A DNA stretch of 64,000 bases, from assembly GCF_032714475.1 (NCBI RefSeq), contig NZ_JAWDKD010000007.1:1-64000 (forward strand), given 5' to 3'. This document shows, piece after piece, positions 54,056 through 62,936 of the stretch. This stretch comes from Methanolapillus africanus (GTDB lineage: Archaea > Halobacteriota > Methanosarcinia > Methanosarcinales > Methanosarcinaceae). The translations under genes and the position numbers were made by a program. Position 1 is the stretch's first letter. Each line of letters begins with the position of its first letter. The notes beneath the pieces are model-generated. The model was not told the DNA's origin, searched no databases, and saw only the letters and a list, made by a program, of their open reading frames with translations.

Positions 54056-55128
54056 AATTCAATCTCCTGAGAGTCAAAAAAGCAAAAAGCGATTTAAAAT
54101 AAACACGCAAAAAAGAACAAAACATCATCAAGAGATATTTACAATTGACAACGAAGAAAATAAACGTGATTTCGGAATCGGTTTCGTTTCAATCAATTTC
54201 AATAAATATCCGAACACATAAAGACCGGCAACCGTTGATTGAATTCCGTTGAGGTTTGAATCATTTTTCAGGGCTCAACCAAAATTCGAGATGATAAGTC
54301 TGATAAGGTTAATGATGCGGTTTTTCCGGTCATTTTTGACGGATGGTTTATTTTTCAGTATTTGTTCCGCAAACAGCGGCTGCAAAGACCAAATCGATTG
54401 ATTTTCGAAACGCGGCTCTGATCTAAGTGGATATGATTTATAATTTGATTGTAATTTTGAAATTATAAGTGTCATTGAAACAGATATCGTCGTTGTCTTT
54501 TGTTAAGATAATTTGAATAAATTGATGAGTGTGATCATTCTTGAAATTGCGATTTAAATTTTCCTTCTTTTAAATCTGCTTTCCTTTTTTGAATGGATAA
54601 AGTTTCAGTATTTTAATCAGTTAGATTTTAATTAAATTTAGATTTTAATTAAATATTCAGTATTTTAATTAATTTTTAAATTAATTTTATGGAATTGTAG
54701 AATTTAATGAACATTTTTGAATGACGTTAAATCTATTTTTCTGTTAATATTTATTTTAAATGTTGTTTGAATGAGGTTTTTTGGGTTCTCGTCTTAGATT
54801 TTTAAAAAAGAAATCCAATCAAACCCGAATTTTGCGTGATTGAGATGAGCCAGTTTGAATTGACTCACCTGTTCATCTGATTTGATCCGAAAACGGACGA
54901 TGTGAACGACATTGTTTTTTGAAAAATTGGAAAACAATATCTGATAAGTGGAAAGATATTTTGACTCTTTTTAAATTTCCGTTGTTATTTTTATTCAGAT
55001 TTGGAAATTAAAAAGCAAAGATTAAATCACTTTTAAATTTAATAATTTTGTGGTGAACAATAAAAATAAACCGGTTTATTTTCGTTTCCGATATTTTTAT
55101 TTTTCATTCTTTATTTTTTATGGCGGGG
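54056..55128. other. 1.07-kb AT-rich intergenic region without a clear gene
   Basis: No convincing protein or tRNA gene is visible. A frame of 66 codons at 54275-54475 (minus) lacks a recognisable product. Sequence near 54620-54690 is made of TTTTAATTAAATT-type repeats. Around 54840-54890 is ATGAGCCAGTTTGAATTGAC with CTGA nearby, which loosely recalls C/D-box RNA but does not fit well. It may hold decayed sequence or a longer regulatory region. Confidence 0.3.
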
Positions 55129-55752
55129 TTATTCGTAAATTTCAACGATATACTCCACCGGAATCTCATCCGTCAGCAAAATATCATCGTTGACGACCAT
55201 AATGTTCAAACCGTCTTCAATCGCGCCTTTGGCGTCGATTTTGAAAATGGACGGGTTTTCCGTGTGAATCATGGCCACTTCAATGGCTTTCTCAAGCGTC
55301 GTGCTCAAGTGGAGATATTTTTGTTTGACGGGGTGAAGGCCTTGTTCTAAAAGGATGTCCACCTCTTCGGGACTCACGCCGTAGTAAGCGAATTCGCTTT
55401 CATAGAGCGGGTAGTTCAAAATCACGCCAATGGAGTGTCCGTAGCGCGCTCTGATTTTTCCGCCGGCAATTTCGTAGCGTCCCTTTTCATCTGATTCCAC
55501 CAGCGCATAGAGGTGGTATTTTTTCGGCCACTTGTATTTTCGGGCGGCAGCTGCCGTTAAAGCATTGATGCTGACCCAGCCGTCGATATACATCGGCAGT
55601 TCGAGTTTTTCCGGAAAATGCCGAAGCGCTCCCGAAACAAAACGTCCCAAGCGGTCTTCCCGGTCGTCGTCCAAAATGAACTCCCCTTCGGCACCGCAAT
55701 ACGGACAAGCCTCGCCTCTAAAACAACCGTGCTCGTTGCACTTGCGAATCAT
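55129..55752 (-). CDS. kptA: RNA 2'-phosphotransferase (Tpt1/KptA) with zinc ribbon
   Basis: The 207-residue enzyme moves the splice-junction 2'-phosphate of RNA to NAD, producing ADP-ribose cyclic phosphate. The KptA core shows LSGALRHFPEKL-type start (VSGALRHFPEKLELPMYIDGWVSI), RARYGHSIGV, and LHLSTTLEKAIEVAMIHTENPSIFKIDA. The N-terminus has a cysteine-rich zinc ribbon (Cys5, Cys10, Cys16, Cys19) found in archaeal members. It starts with ATG and ends with TAA. It is divergent from the RPA gene. Confidence 0.9.
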   Translation of the reverse strand: MIRKCNEHGCFRGEACPYCGAEGEFILDDDREDRLGRFVSGALRHFPEKLELPMYIDGWVSINALTAAAARKYKWPKKYHLYALVESDEKGRYEIAGGKIRARYGHSIGVILNYPLYESEFAYYGVSPEEVDILLEQGLHPVKQKYLHLSTTLEKAIEVAMIHTENPSIFKIDAKGAIEDGLNIMVVNDDILLTDEIPVEYIVEIYE

Positions 55753-56058
55753 AGAATCTAATAAATGATTTTTTGATATAAATAGAATAGCATTGAAACA
55801 GATTGAAAAAAATCAAGCTATTTTTCGATAAGTTTAATAAAAATGGTTTTCTTTTAAGGTTATTTCTTTGAATCTTTCAAATGAAGCCGCCCAACGTCTT
55901 GAACTCCGGCGGTCACAATCGAATTTGTTGAAACCGAATACTTTCAGCCCAAACAATAGAATCAAATAATAAGTATCGTTATGTTCTTTATTTCCACTTT
56001 ATTTTAAGCAGAATTATTTTTAAAGGTTTAATATTTTTTAAGGACCAGGTGTCGGAAA
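55753..56058. other. divergent promoter region
   Basis: This 306-bp AT-rich gap separates kptA and the RPA gene. ATTTTTAAAGGTTTAATATT near 56015-56034 may be the RPA promoter, and CCAGGTG lies before the RPA start. No gene is visible. Confidence 0.3.
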
Positions 56059-57513
56059 ATGACGGAAATGAAAGGAATTTATGAAAAAGTCAGTCACTTA
56101 ATCAGCTACGACGACTTTATGGAAAAGGTCAATGAAAGAAAAGAAGCGCTCGGCGGTCTTTGCGACGATGAAATGTGCGCCCGTTTGGTGTTAAGCGATT
56201 TGGGCGTGTCCAACACCGGCAACGAACCGGTGACGATCGACTGCATTAATGAAAACAGCGGCAACGTATCCTTCTTTGCAAAAGTTTTAGCTGCTTACGA
56301 CCCGCGCGAATTCAAAAGAAACGACGGTACCGTCGGCCGGGTCGCCAACGTGATGGTCGGCGACAGCACCGGAAAAATTCGTGTTTCCGTTTGGGACGCA
56401 AAAGTCGACGCCTTGGAATCCGGCGAAATTGAAGTCGGATCCGTCGTCGTCATCGCCGGCTACACGAAAAAAGGCCTCAACGGCACCGAAGTCAATATCG
56501 GCAACAACGGCGTTTTCGCGCTCAGCGACGAAGATGTGCAATACAGCACCCCGGACCGTAAAATCGAAGACATCAAAGACGGCATGAACGACGTGTCCAT
56601 TTCCGGAAAAGTTTTGGATTTGGGCAACATCAAAACATTTGCCCGAAAAGACGGCGGCGAAGGCCGCGTCGCCAACATGACGCTCGGCGATTCTACCGGA
56701 ACCATCCGCGTCAGCCTTTGGGACGACCGGGCCGGACTCGTCGACACGTTAAAACCGGGACAATCCGTTCAAATTCAAGGCGCTTACGCCAAACTCAGCA
56801 ATTATTCCCAAAAGGTGGAGCTTTCCGTCGGAAATTCCGGCATCGTTGAAGCTTCTGATGAAACCGTCGAATACGTTGTTCCGTTTGCAAAAGCGGCTGA
56901 AATCGTTGACGGCATGAACGGTGTGAACTTGACCGGCGTTATTTTGGATATTTCCGACGTGCGGACGTTTTCCAGAAAAGACGGAACGGAAGGAACTATC
57001 GGCAACTTTGTTCTCGGCGACGAAACCGGAAAAATCAGGGTCACTCTTTGGGACGACAAAACCGCACATTTGGATGAATTCGATTTCGGTGAAACCATTG
57101 AGATTATGGGCGCCTACTCCCGCGTCAACAACTTCAACCAGCAAGTCGAACTTAATGTCGGTAACCGCGGCAGCGTTGCAGCATCTTCAAAATCAATCAC
57201 TTACCAGGAAAAATTAGACCAAATCAACGATATTCTCCCCGGAAAATCCTATTCCGTCGAGGGCCGCGTGATTGACATCGGCGAAATCCGTGAATTTGAA
57301 CGGGACGACGGCACCCAAAATTCCGTTTCCAACATCGAATTGGAAGACGAAACCGGAAAAATCCGCGTCACCCTCTGGGGCGAACACGCCGACATCGTCA
57401 ACAGCATTCAAATGGGCATGCGGGTCCGGGTCACAGACGCCTTTTCCAAGTTCGGCATGAACGAAGAAATTGAACTCAGCGCCGGAAACCGGACAAGAGT
57501 GACGATTCTTTAA
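56059..57513 (+). CDS. replication protein A, four OB folds
   Basis: The 484-residue single-stranded-DNA-binding protein contains an N-terminal helical part (about 1-60) and four OB folds (about 65-165, 170-270, 275-375 and 385-484). Each fold repeats the pattern VxGKVLDIGxIKTFxRKDGxEGRVxNxxLGDxTGKIRVxLWD. This four-fold layout and length match RPA1 of Methanosarcina acetivorans as I recall it, so the protein acts in replication and repair. It lacks the zinc finger of RPA2/3. The ATG is preceded by CCAGGTGTCGG. Confidence 0.93.
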   Translation: MTEMKGIYEKVSHLISYDDFMEKVNERKEALGGLCDDEMCARLVLSDLGVSNTGNEPVTIDCINENSGNVSFFAKVLAAYDPREFKRNDGTVGRVANVMVGDSTGKIRVSVWDAKVDALESGEIEVGSVVVIAGYTKKGLNGTEVNIGNNGVFALSDEDVQYSTPDRKIEDIKDGMNDVSISGKVLDLGNIKTFARKDGGEGRVANMTLGDSTGTIRVSLWDDRAGLVDTLKPGQSVQIQGAYAKLSNYSQKVELSVGNSGIVEASDETVEYVVPFAKAAEIVDGMNGVNLTGVILDISDVRTFSRKDGTEGTIGNFVLGDETGKIRVTLWDDKTAHLDEFDFGETIEIMGAYSRVNNFNQQVELNVGNRGSVAASSKSITYQEKLDQINDILPGKSYSVEGRVIDIGEIREFERDDGTQNSVSNIELEDETGKIRVTLWGEHADIVNSIQMGMRVRVTDAFSKFGMNEEIELSAGNRTRVTIL

Positions 57514-57525
57514 TTGAATTAAAAT

Positions 57526-57552
57526 AAAAAATGAAGCACTGCTTCATTTTTT
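57526..57552 (+). terminator. RPA gene terminator hairpin
   Basis: AAAAAATGAAGC pairs with GCTTCATTTTTT (12 bp) around ACT, beginning 13 bases after the stop and followed by a long T-rich tract. Confidence 0.75.
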
Positions 57553-57609
57553 GTTCTTTTTTATTTTATTATTTTTTGTTTTTTTCATTTTATTATTCTT
57601 TTTTTTTTG

Positions 57610-57655
57610 TTTTTTTGCGGGCGGCGCCGCGCGCGTTATCGCAACACGTTTCTCA
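57610..57655 (+). repeat. dispersed GCGCGTTAT element, copy 10
   Basis: GCGGGCGGCGCCGCGCGCGT followed by TATCGCAACACGTTTCTCATT lies about 105 bp after RPA, in its orientation, after roughly 60 nt of T-rich sequence. Confidence 0.85.
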
Positions 57656-57851
57656 TTGTTTTCAAAAACAGGGAGCGGTTTTCTTCAATCTCCATCATTC
57701 AAAAACGACAAAATTCTGAAATTCGGAGGTTTTTTGATTTCTCTTTTGTTCACTTGATTTCAAAATCACAATGCTGATACGTATTACTCCATCGGAAACA
57801 AGGGGGTCTATTGTACATTAATATACATTTTAAATGAGAAAAATTTACACA

Positions 57852-57863
57852 AAAATATATAAG
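57852..57863 (+). promoter_or_regulatory. TATA-like promoter element
   Basis: AAAAATATATAA is a good archaeal TATA box in the 895-bp gap between RPA and the first CBS gene. Transcription would start near 57885, either for the small frame at 57912 or as a long leader of the CBS gene. Confidence 0.4.
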
Positions 57864-57911
57864 TCTGGGACACCTTTCATCTGTTATCCGGAAATATTTG
57901 GGTGAAAAAAA

Positions 57912-58061
57912 ATGATACACAATCAATATCCCAATTTCAGAGCATTTTTGTTCGGCATTTCTGACTTTTGCAATTCGTTAAAAGGAAAAGCAACGTTTGT
58001 TTTAAAACGGCTTTCTTTACGGCGGGTTTGCGGAAGTGATCTCATTGCAGTTCATTATTGA
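57912..58061 (+). CDS. possible small basic protein
   Basis: A 49-codon frame starts with ATG, with GGGTG eight bases upstream and a TATA box at the right distance before that. The product (MIHNQYPNFRAFLFGISDFC..., ending VCGSDLIAVHY) is basic and not recognised. It may be a real small protein or chance coding in a long leader. Confidence 0.3.
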   Translation: MIHNQYPNFRAFLFGISDFCNSLKGKATFVLKRLSLRRVCGSDLIAVHY

Positions 58062-58408
58062 ACAGCAAACCTTTTTCTCTCAACTTTGACGAACAGAGGA
58101 CTCTATCTTCAATGATCAAACACGGTAAAATTCGAAAAATTAACAACATATAAACTTTCGGATTTTGCCAAAATCAAAAGAAAAATAAACCGGAAAAGAT
58201 TCTGAACAAATTGTTAAGTCGGAAAATAAAATTGAAAATATTTTCGGATAGAGCACAGAACAAAAACAAACAAAACACAGAACAAACGCGGTCAAAACAA
58301 GCAAAATACCGCGAAAAGATTCAAAACCAAACTGAACAGATTCAAACTGAATAAATTCAGACTGAACAGACTTCAAATTAACATCCAAGTCGCACAGGAG
58401 GAAGACCC

Positions 58409-59239
58409 ATGAAGATGAAAAATATCATGAGCGCGCCGGTTTATGTCGTCGGTCCCGACGAAACGGTGGCTCGTGCCAGAAACCTGATGATGAAACACAA
58501 AGTCGGCTCGATTTTAGTGGTGGACGGCGACGCCGTCGCCGGTATTTTCACAAAATCCGACTTGAAAGTCAGATTGTTTGAAGAAGAAGCGGCTTGGAAA
58601 CGGCGTCCGATCGACCAGATCCCGATCAAATCCATTTGCTCCGCCGACGTCGTTACGGTGTCGCCCAACACGTCCGTCTTTGAGGCGGCCAAAATCATGG
58701 CGGAAAAAGGTATTGACCACCTGCCGGTCGTCGACAAGGAAATCATGGGCATTGTGTCCAAAACAGATATCGTCCGCTTTGTTGCGGAAAGCGGCACCGG
58801 TTCCGAAGTCATGGTCTTGGATTCCATGTCCGGAAAAGCGGTGACGGTCAACACCAACCATACCATCAATCACATCATCGGCGAAATGGAAAAGAACAAT
58901 GTCCAAAAAGTGATTGTGATGGACAACAACGAAAAAGCCGTCGGCATCGTCTCCATCAAGGACTTGTCCGCCAATGATTTGCTGGCGGACGTCGTCAGTG
59001 AAAAGAACGGAAAGAATAAGAAAGATAAATCCCGGCGCTATGCCATCGACCTGCCGTTTGTGGCGGAAGATTTGATGACGCACATCATCACCGTGGATGT
59101 GAGCGCGCCCATCACGACGGCCGCCAAGAAAATCATCGACAACAATGTCGCGTCGCTTCCGGTCACCAAGAACGGCAAAATCGCCGGCATGATTTCAAGA
59201 GACGATATCATCAAAAGCATTTCCGGATTGTCGGAATGA
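58409..59239 (+). CDS. protein with four CBS domains (first)
   Basis: The 276-residue protein consists of two pairs of CBS domains (about 4-60, 70-122, 130-190 and 222-276). Examples are MKMKNIMSAPVYVVGPDETVARARNLMMKHKVGSILVVDGDAV and DLMTHIITVDVSAPITTAAKKIIDNNVASLPVTKNGKIAG. CBS modules sense adenosine nucleotides or S-adenosyl compounds and control partner proteins. There is no catalytic domain. AGGAGG six bases before ATG gives a strong start. A second, different four-CBS gene follows 158 bp later with its own TATA-like region. Confidence 0.92.
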   Translation: MKMKNIMSAPVYVVGPDETVARARNLMMKHKVGSILVVDGDAVAGIFTKSDLKVRLFEEEAAWKRRPIDQIPIKSICSADVVTVSPNTSVFEAAKIMAEKGIDHLPVVDKEIMGIVSKTDIVRFVAESGTGSEVMVLDSMSGKAVTVNTNHTINHIIGEMEKNNVQKVIVMDNNEKAVGIVSIKDLSANDLLADVVSEKNGKNKKDKSRRYAIDLPFVAEDLMTHIITVDVSAPITTAAKKIIDNNVASLPVTKNGKIAGMISRDDIIKSISGLSE

Positions 59240-59397
59240 ATACCGGTTGATTTAATTCAACACGGAATGATCCGGTGACGAACTAAAAGTCAATCAGCAA
59301 ATATATAAAATAAATTTATATATATTAAAATATATTAAATTGATAACGTGTTTCGGCACGTTTCATTCATTAAAAAAATCAACAAAGGTGAAAACCC

Positions 59398-60180
59398 ATG
59401 CAAGCAAAAGACATTATGGTGTCCCCTCCAAGCATTGACAAATCCGCAAAGATCTCAAACGCTCTCGGAATCATGGAGAAAAAAAATACGCGCCGTCTTC
59501 TTGTGACACACAACAATGAAGTGGTCGGTATTTTGACGATGAGAAATTTGGCCAAGGAGCTTGGAACCAAAAAGAGAACGAAGCCGCCTTCATCTCTTCC
59601 GGTCGTGACCGCCATTTCCGGAAATTTCACATTCGTGAAGCCTGATACAAAGTTTTTGGTTGCGGTGAAAATTATTAAAGAAAAGGGCGGCGTCCTCTTG
59701 GTGTCTGAGAACGAAAAGGATGTTCTCGGCTGGATCACGCCCAACGAATTGATCGGCGCCTACGACTTCAACGGCCAGGCCAAAGACGTGATGTTCCAAA
59801 AGACCATCATCACCATCAATTCCAGCGAACGGTTGGTTCACGCCCGCTACTTGATGCTTGAACACAACGTCGGACGTATTCCGGTGATGGAAGACGGCAA
59901 ATTGATCGGCGTCATTTCCGAAAAAGACGTCGCCGTCGCATTCCAGGAATTCAAGGACAGCGTCCCTGACAACCACCAGGAAGCCCGGATCAAGAATTTG
60001 CTTGTCGCCGACGTGATGACCAGAAATCCGATTACGGCAACGCCGAGCACCCCGGCCGAAGAAATTGTCAGCCTCATGGTTCACAAAAACGTGGGCATCA
60101 TTCCAGTGATGGACGCCGGCAAATTGGTCGGCATCATTACCCGCAGAAGTTTGATTACGTCCATTCCGACATTGGAATAA
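59398..60180 (+). CDS. protein with four CBS domains (second)
   Basis: The 260-residue protein has four CBS domains (about 1-50, 65-115, 122-180 and 198-258). Examples are MQAKDIMVSPPSIDKSAKISNALGIMEKKNTRRLLVTHNNEVVG and DVMTRNPITATPSTPAEEIVSLMVHKNVGIIPVMDAGKLVGIITR. It is related to, but clearly diverged from, the first CBS gene. The ATG follows AAAGGTGAAAACCC. A strong terminator hairpin and a dispersed element follow. It is probably a nucleotide-sensing regulator; no partner gene is adjacent. Confidence 0.9.
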   Translation: MQAKDIMVSPPSIDKSAKISNALGIMEKKNTRRLLVTHNNEVVGILTMRNLAKELGTKKRTKPPSSLPVVTAISGNFTFVKPDTKFLVAVKIIKEKGGVLLVSENEKDVLGWITPNELIGAYDFNGQAKDVMFQKTIITINSSERLVHARYLMLEHNVGRIPVMEDGKLIGVISEKDVAVAFQEFKDSVPDNHQEARIKNLLVADVMTRNPITATPSTPAEEIVSLMVHKNVGIIPVMDAGKLVGIITRRSLITSIPTLE

Positions 60181-60191
60181 AAAAGCAGATC

Positions 60192-60218
60192 AAGGTACGA
60201 ACATTTGTTTCGTACCTT
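60192..60218 (+). terminator. terminator of the second CBS gene
   Basis: AAGGTACGAA pairs with TTCGTACCTT (10 bp) around a seven-base loop, beginning 12 bases after the stop and followed by TTTTTATTTTATTTTTTTC. Confidence 0.8.
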
Positions 60219-60239
60219 TTTTATTTTATTTTTTTCTTT

Positions 60240-60290
60240 TTTGATTTGCGCGGCCGCCGCGCGCGTTATGGCGATCGTTTTTTTTGAGAC
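60240..60290 (+). repeat. dispersed GCGCGTTAT element, copy 11
   Basis: GCGCGGCCGCCGCGCGCGTT followed by ATGGCGATCGTTTTTTTTGA lies about 70 bp after the second CBS gene, in its orientation, after the terminator T-tract. Confidence 0.85.
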
Positions 60291-60314
60291 GCAAAACGAT
60301 GGGGTGGTTTATTT

Positions 60315-60833
60315 TTATTTCTTCAAATTTTCATTTTGATAAACGCCGTTGTACAAATTTTCAACGCCGGTACCGAGTTTGTAAAACAAAAGCTGCATCA
60401 CCCGCGCATTCTTTTGAAGATCAAATCCGGCCGGATTGTGAACGACCATCAAACATTCGCTGCGTCCGCGGTAGCCGGCGTCCCAAACGGCAGTGCCGAG
60501 CGTCACGCCGCTGCGGATCAAACTGGAACGGTGAAGCGCAATGGCCGCCACGTCGCCCGGAATGTTCACAACTTCATTCAGAACGATGGAATAGATGCCG
60601 GGACCTAAGTGAATCCAGCCGTCGTTGCCGAAAGCCAGCGCGTTCTTATCCGGCGTCTTTCGTTTTCTGTTGTCAAAATCAACGGCGCCGGCGCCGGATA
60701 ATTCATAAACTTCCCGAACCGTCATTTCAAAACCATTCGGCTGAACCTGAAGATTGAGATCCGTGTAGTTCCCAACGAGCGGCGGATCATTTTTCATCAA
60801 TTCGCGAATTTCAATATCTGATAAAAACGACAT
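60315..60833 (-). CDS. dut: dUTPase, dCTP deaminase/dUTPase superfamily
   Basis: The 172-residue enzyme hydrolyses dUTP to dUMP and keeps uracil out of DNA. It closely follows the pattern I recall for Methanosarcina dUTPase: LSDIEIRELMKNDPPLV, LNLQVQPNGFEMTVREV, GAGAVDFDN, AIALHRSSLIRSGVTLGTAVWDAGYRGRSECLMVVHNPAGFDL and NARVMQLLFYKLG. Arg and Asp of RSSLIR and WDAGYRG line the active site. It starts with ATG and ends with TAA. It converges on the second CBS gene. Confidence 0.9.
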   Translation of the reverse strand: MSFLSDIEIRELMKNDPPLVGNYTDLNLQVQPNGFEMTVREVYELSGAGAVDFDNRKRKTPDKNALAFGNDGWIHLGPGIYSIVLNEVVNIPGDVAAIALHRSSLIRSGVTLGTAVWDAGYRGRSECLMVVHNPAGFDLQKNARVMQLLFYKLGTGVENLYNGVYQNENLKK

Positions 60834-60945
60834 GAAACAAAAACGGTAACAGAATATTATAATCTTTCGTCGGATTTTGCTTTTGCACGATAATTCCTAA
60901 AATCTAAGAATGCGAATAGAATATCACATAACCAATTTTATTTGA

Positions 60946-61791
60946 TTATGATAATTTCCCCGATTGTTTTGCAATCTTTTTATCTTCAGATTTAACACGC
61001 CGCTCTAACTTTTTAATATCCTCCTCGGGCGGAAGGTCTTCCGGTTTAATTCCTCGCTGACCAAGCATTCCACGAACACTTTCATTGTTTTGGACATGCT
61101 CATCTGCAATAGCAGATTCTCCCACAAGATCTTCTTGAATGACGTTATGATTTGTCATTTCAGTCGCCAGATTTTTGGCCGCAATTGTCAGAGTTGGTAA
61201 AAAGTCTGCCAACGGACGTGTTTGAGTAATTCCGTATTTTTCTTTCATGGCTTGAGTTGTGTGACCGCCGAATAGGGCGGCATCTCCCATAGAACGAATT
61301 CTTCCAAATCCTTCAGCATCAACCCCACGTTCATATATGTTGCAAGAAAGAGTTTTTTCAGATTCTTTCAGTTGTTCTCTTGCTTCTACCCTGTCTTGAA
61401 GGCGCATTCTGTCTTCAATTAATTCTTGTTTACGCGTTTGAATGGCAAAGTAACTCTGTGCGAAGGCAATACGTTCTTTCTGAGGATCTCCATTTTGTGC
61501 AATTAAATAGCACGCATAACGCGTCAGCATAAAATCATCAATACGACGTTGAGCCGTTTTCCCTATCGGGATCATTTTCGTGACATCACGAAAATGATCG
61601 TCCGGGTCATATCCTGCTGATTCGCAAGATACGATGGCTTTCTTTATAACTGTTTGAAAATTTTCCCAACGAGAATAATCAAGCAATTCCATGAGGTCGC
61701 GCGCAAACCAAAATTCTATATTTTCGTCCGGCGTACGCTGGCTTATTGAATCGAAAATTTCCGTCATCTGACCGATTTCCTCTTTTTTCAT
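60946..61791 (-). CDS. DinD-like DNA-damage-inducible protein
   Basis: The 281-residue protein matches the DinD family: an N-terminal Bro/ANT-like domain (EFWFARDLMELLDYSRWENFQTVIKKAI..SCESAG), FLTRYACYLIAQNGDPQKERIAFAQSYFAIQTRKQELIE-type core, and a C-terminal coil. In E. coli DinD inhibits RecA-dependent strand exchange. The gene is common on mobile or accessory DNA, so transfer from bacteria is likely. The ATG at 61791 follows AGGAGGTTTTGTA on the minus strand, a strong ribosome-binding site. Confidence 0.85.
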   Translation of the reverse strand: MKKEEIGQMTEIFDSISQRTPDENIEFWFARDLMELLDYSRWENFQTVIKKAIVSCESAGYDPDDHFRDVTKMIPIGKTAQRRIDDFMLTRYACYLIAQNGDPQKERIAFAQSYFAIQTRKQELIEDRMRLQDRVEAREQLKESEKTLSCNIYERGVDAEGFGRIRSMGDAALFGGHTTQAMKEKYGITQTRPLADFLPTLTIAAKNLATEMTNHNVIQEDLVGESAIADEHVQNNESVRGMLGQRGIKPEDLPPEEDIKKLERRVKSEDKKIAKQSGKLS

Positions 61792-61934
61792 TACAAAACC
61801 TCCTTCCGATTTACTTTATATATTAATCCATTTGCTTTACTTTCTTCCTGTCTAATCATTTATCTTAAAAATATTATAAAGTATAAAAATTTTCGTTTTC
61901 CTGTTTTTGTATGAAAAGAGTTTTTAATTTTTGG

Positions 61935-61985
61935 TTTTGTCGGGCGGTCTGCGCGCGCGTTATGGCAATCACTTTTGATGATAAT
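61935..61985 (+). repeat. dispersed GCGCGTTAT element, copy 12
   Basis: CGGGCGGTCTGCGCGCGCGT followed by TATGGCAATCACTTTTGATGATAA lies in the divergent gap between the DinD-like and pilin genes. It is one of two copies not placed 3' of a gene in the same orientation. Confidence 0.8.
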
Positions 61986-62089
61986 TTTAAAAAACCGAAA
62001 TTCTTTTTTTATTTTTCATCCCTTTAAAAACATGCCGATTTTGATAAAATCGAAACGTTTAACCCAAATCTCATTTTTGTCTGACTGCT

Positions 62090-62725
62090 ATGAAAAATAA
62101 AGATCAGATTCACCGTTTCAATCAAGGCATCAGTCCCGTCATTTCATCTCTGCTGCTCCTGTTGATTGTTCTGCTGATGTGCGGCGCCATATTTATGAAC
62201 GCAGCCGGATGGATGGAATCCAATGATTTGACAGCTGTAAAACCGGTCAAAATCGAACTGGTGGATGCTTCCTGCGGCAATCACGCCGACGACAATTCCC
62301 GATTTCAGGATAACGTTCTGATTCTCAAAAACGTCGGCGGAAACCCCGTCCCGGTTGGCGAAATTTCCCTCAAAATGACCGGCAAAGGAGACGCTTACCA
62401 AGGCATTCCGGGATCCGGCGGAAAAATGATCATCGGAGACATTGAAATTCGATATGAACATCTCAACGTGACCGACAAAAATCCGAACTACCAAAAACAG
62501 AATGCTGAGATGTTGAAAGATGGAATTTGGTCTCCGGGAGAACAGCTTGTTTTAACCGGAAACGACAGTAAAAGTTCAGCTGACTCCAGCGTTTTCGTGG
62601 GCGTGAATGGCAATTTTTCAACGTCCAACAATTACGGACTGACAGCCGGCGAAACAATCGACGTCGTAGCTTTTCAAAGCAATCAAATTGTTTTCAAAAA
62701 TACCTTTTCGATTCCGAAAAAATAA
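62090..62725 (+). CDS. archaeal type IV pilin-like protein
   Basis: The 211-residue protein has a class III signal typical of archaeal pilins: a short basic start, then GISPVISSLLLLLIVLLMCGAIF (about 14-37), to be cut by the prepilin peptidase near the Gly before ISPVIS. The body (EIRYEHLNVTDKN.., WSPGEQLVLTGND, VDVVAFQSNQIVFKN) is beta-rich, as in pilin/DUF1628-type extracellular domains. It probably forms or caps a surface pilus. A TATA-like CTTTAAAAAC near 62021 precedes it. Confidence 0.85.
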   Translation: MKNKDQIHRFNQGISPVISSLLLLLIVLLMCGAIFMNAAGWMESNDLTAVKPVKIELVDASCGNHADDNSRFQDNVLILKNVGGNPVPVGEISLKMTGKGDAYQGIPGSGGKMIIGDIEIRYEHLNVTDKNPNYQKQNAEMLKDGIWSPGEQLVLTGNDSKSSADSSVFVGVNGNFSTSNNYGLTAGETIDVVAFQSNQIVFKNTFSIPKK

Positions 62726-62903
62726 ACCGGTGCCGAATTTTAAAGCGGCGGACGGTATTTGATCTTGCCCAAACGCCGGTTTTTGAAAAACCATAAAAGA
62801 CCATAAAAGAAAATATATAACTCCAAACCCAATCGTTATGATTCAATTCATTCAACATTTTATCCAACATTCATTCAATATTTTCACCCCCCGCGTTTCA
62901 CCG

Positions 62904-62913
62904 TTTTATAATT
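62904..62913 (+). promoter_or_regulatory. TATA box of the XPD-family gene
   Basis: TTTTATAATT is centred about 29 bp before the ATG at 62937, the distance expected for a leaderless archaeal transcript. Confidence 0.5.
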
Positions 62914-62936
62914 GAAACGCATTCTCGGACAACATC

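Noticed and set aside
54270..54890. C/D-box small RNA in the 1-kb gap before dnaG
   Set aside because: Isolated GATGA- and CTGA-like boxes occur, but their spacing does not fit the archaeal C/D layout of about 50-60 nt with four boxes.
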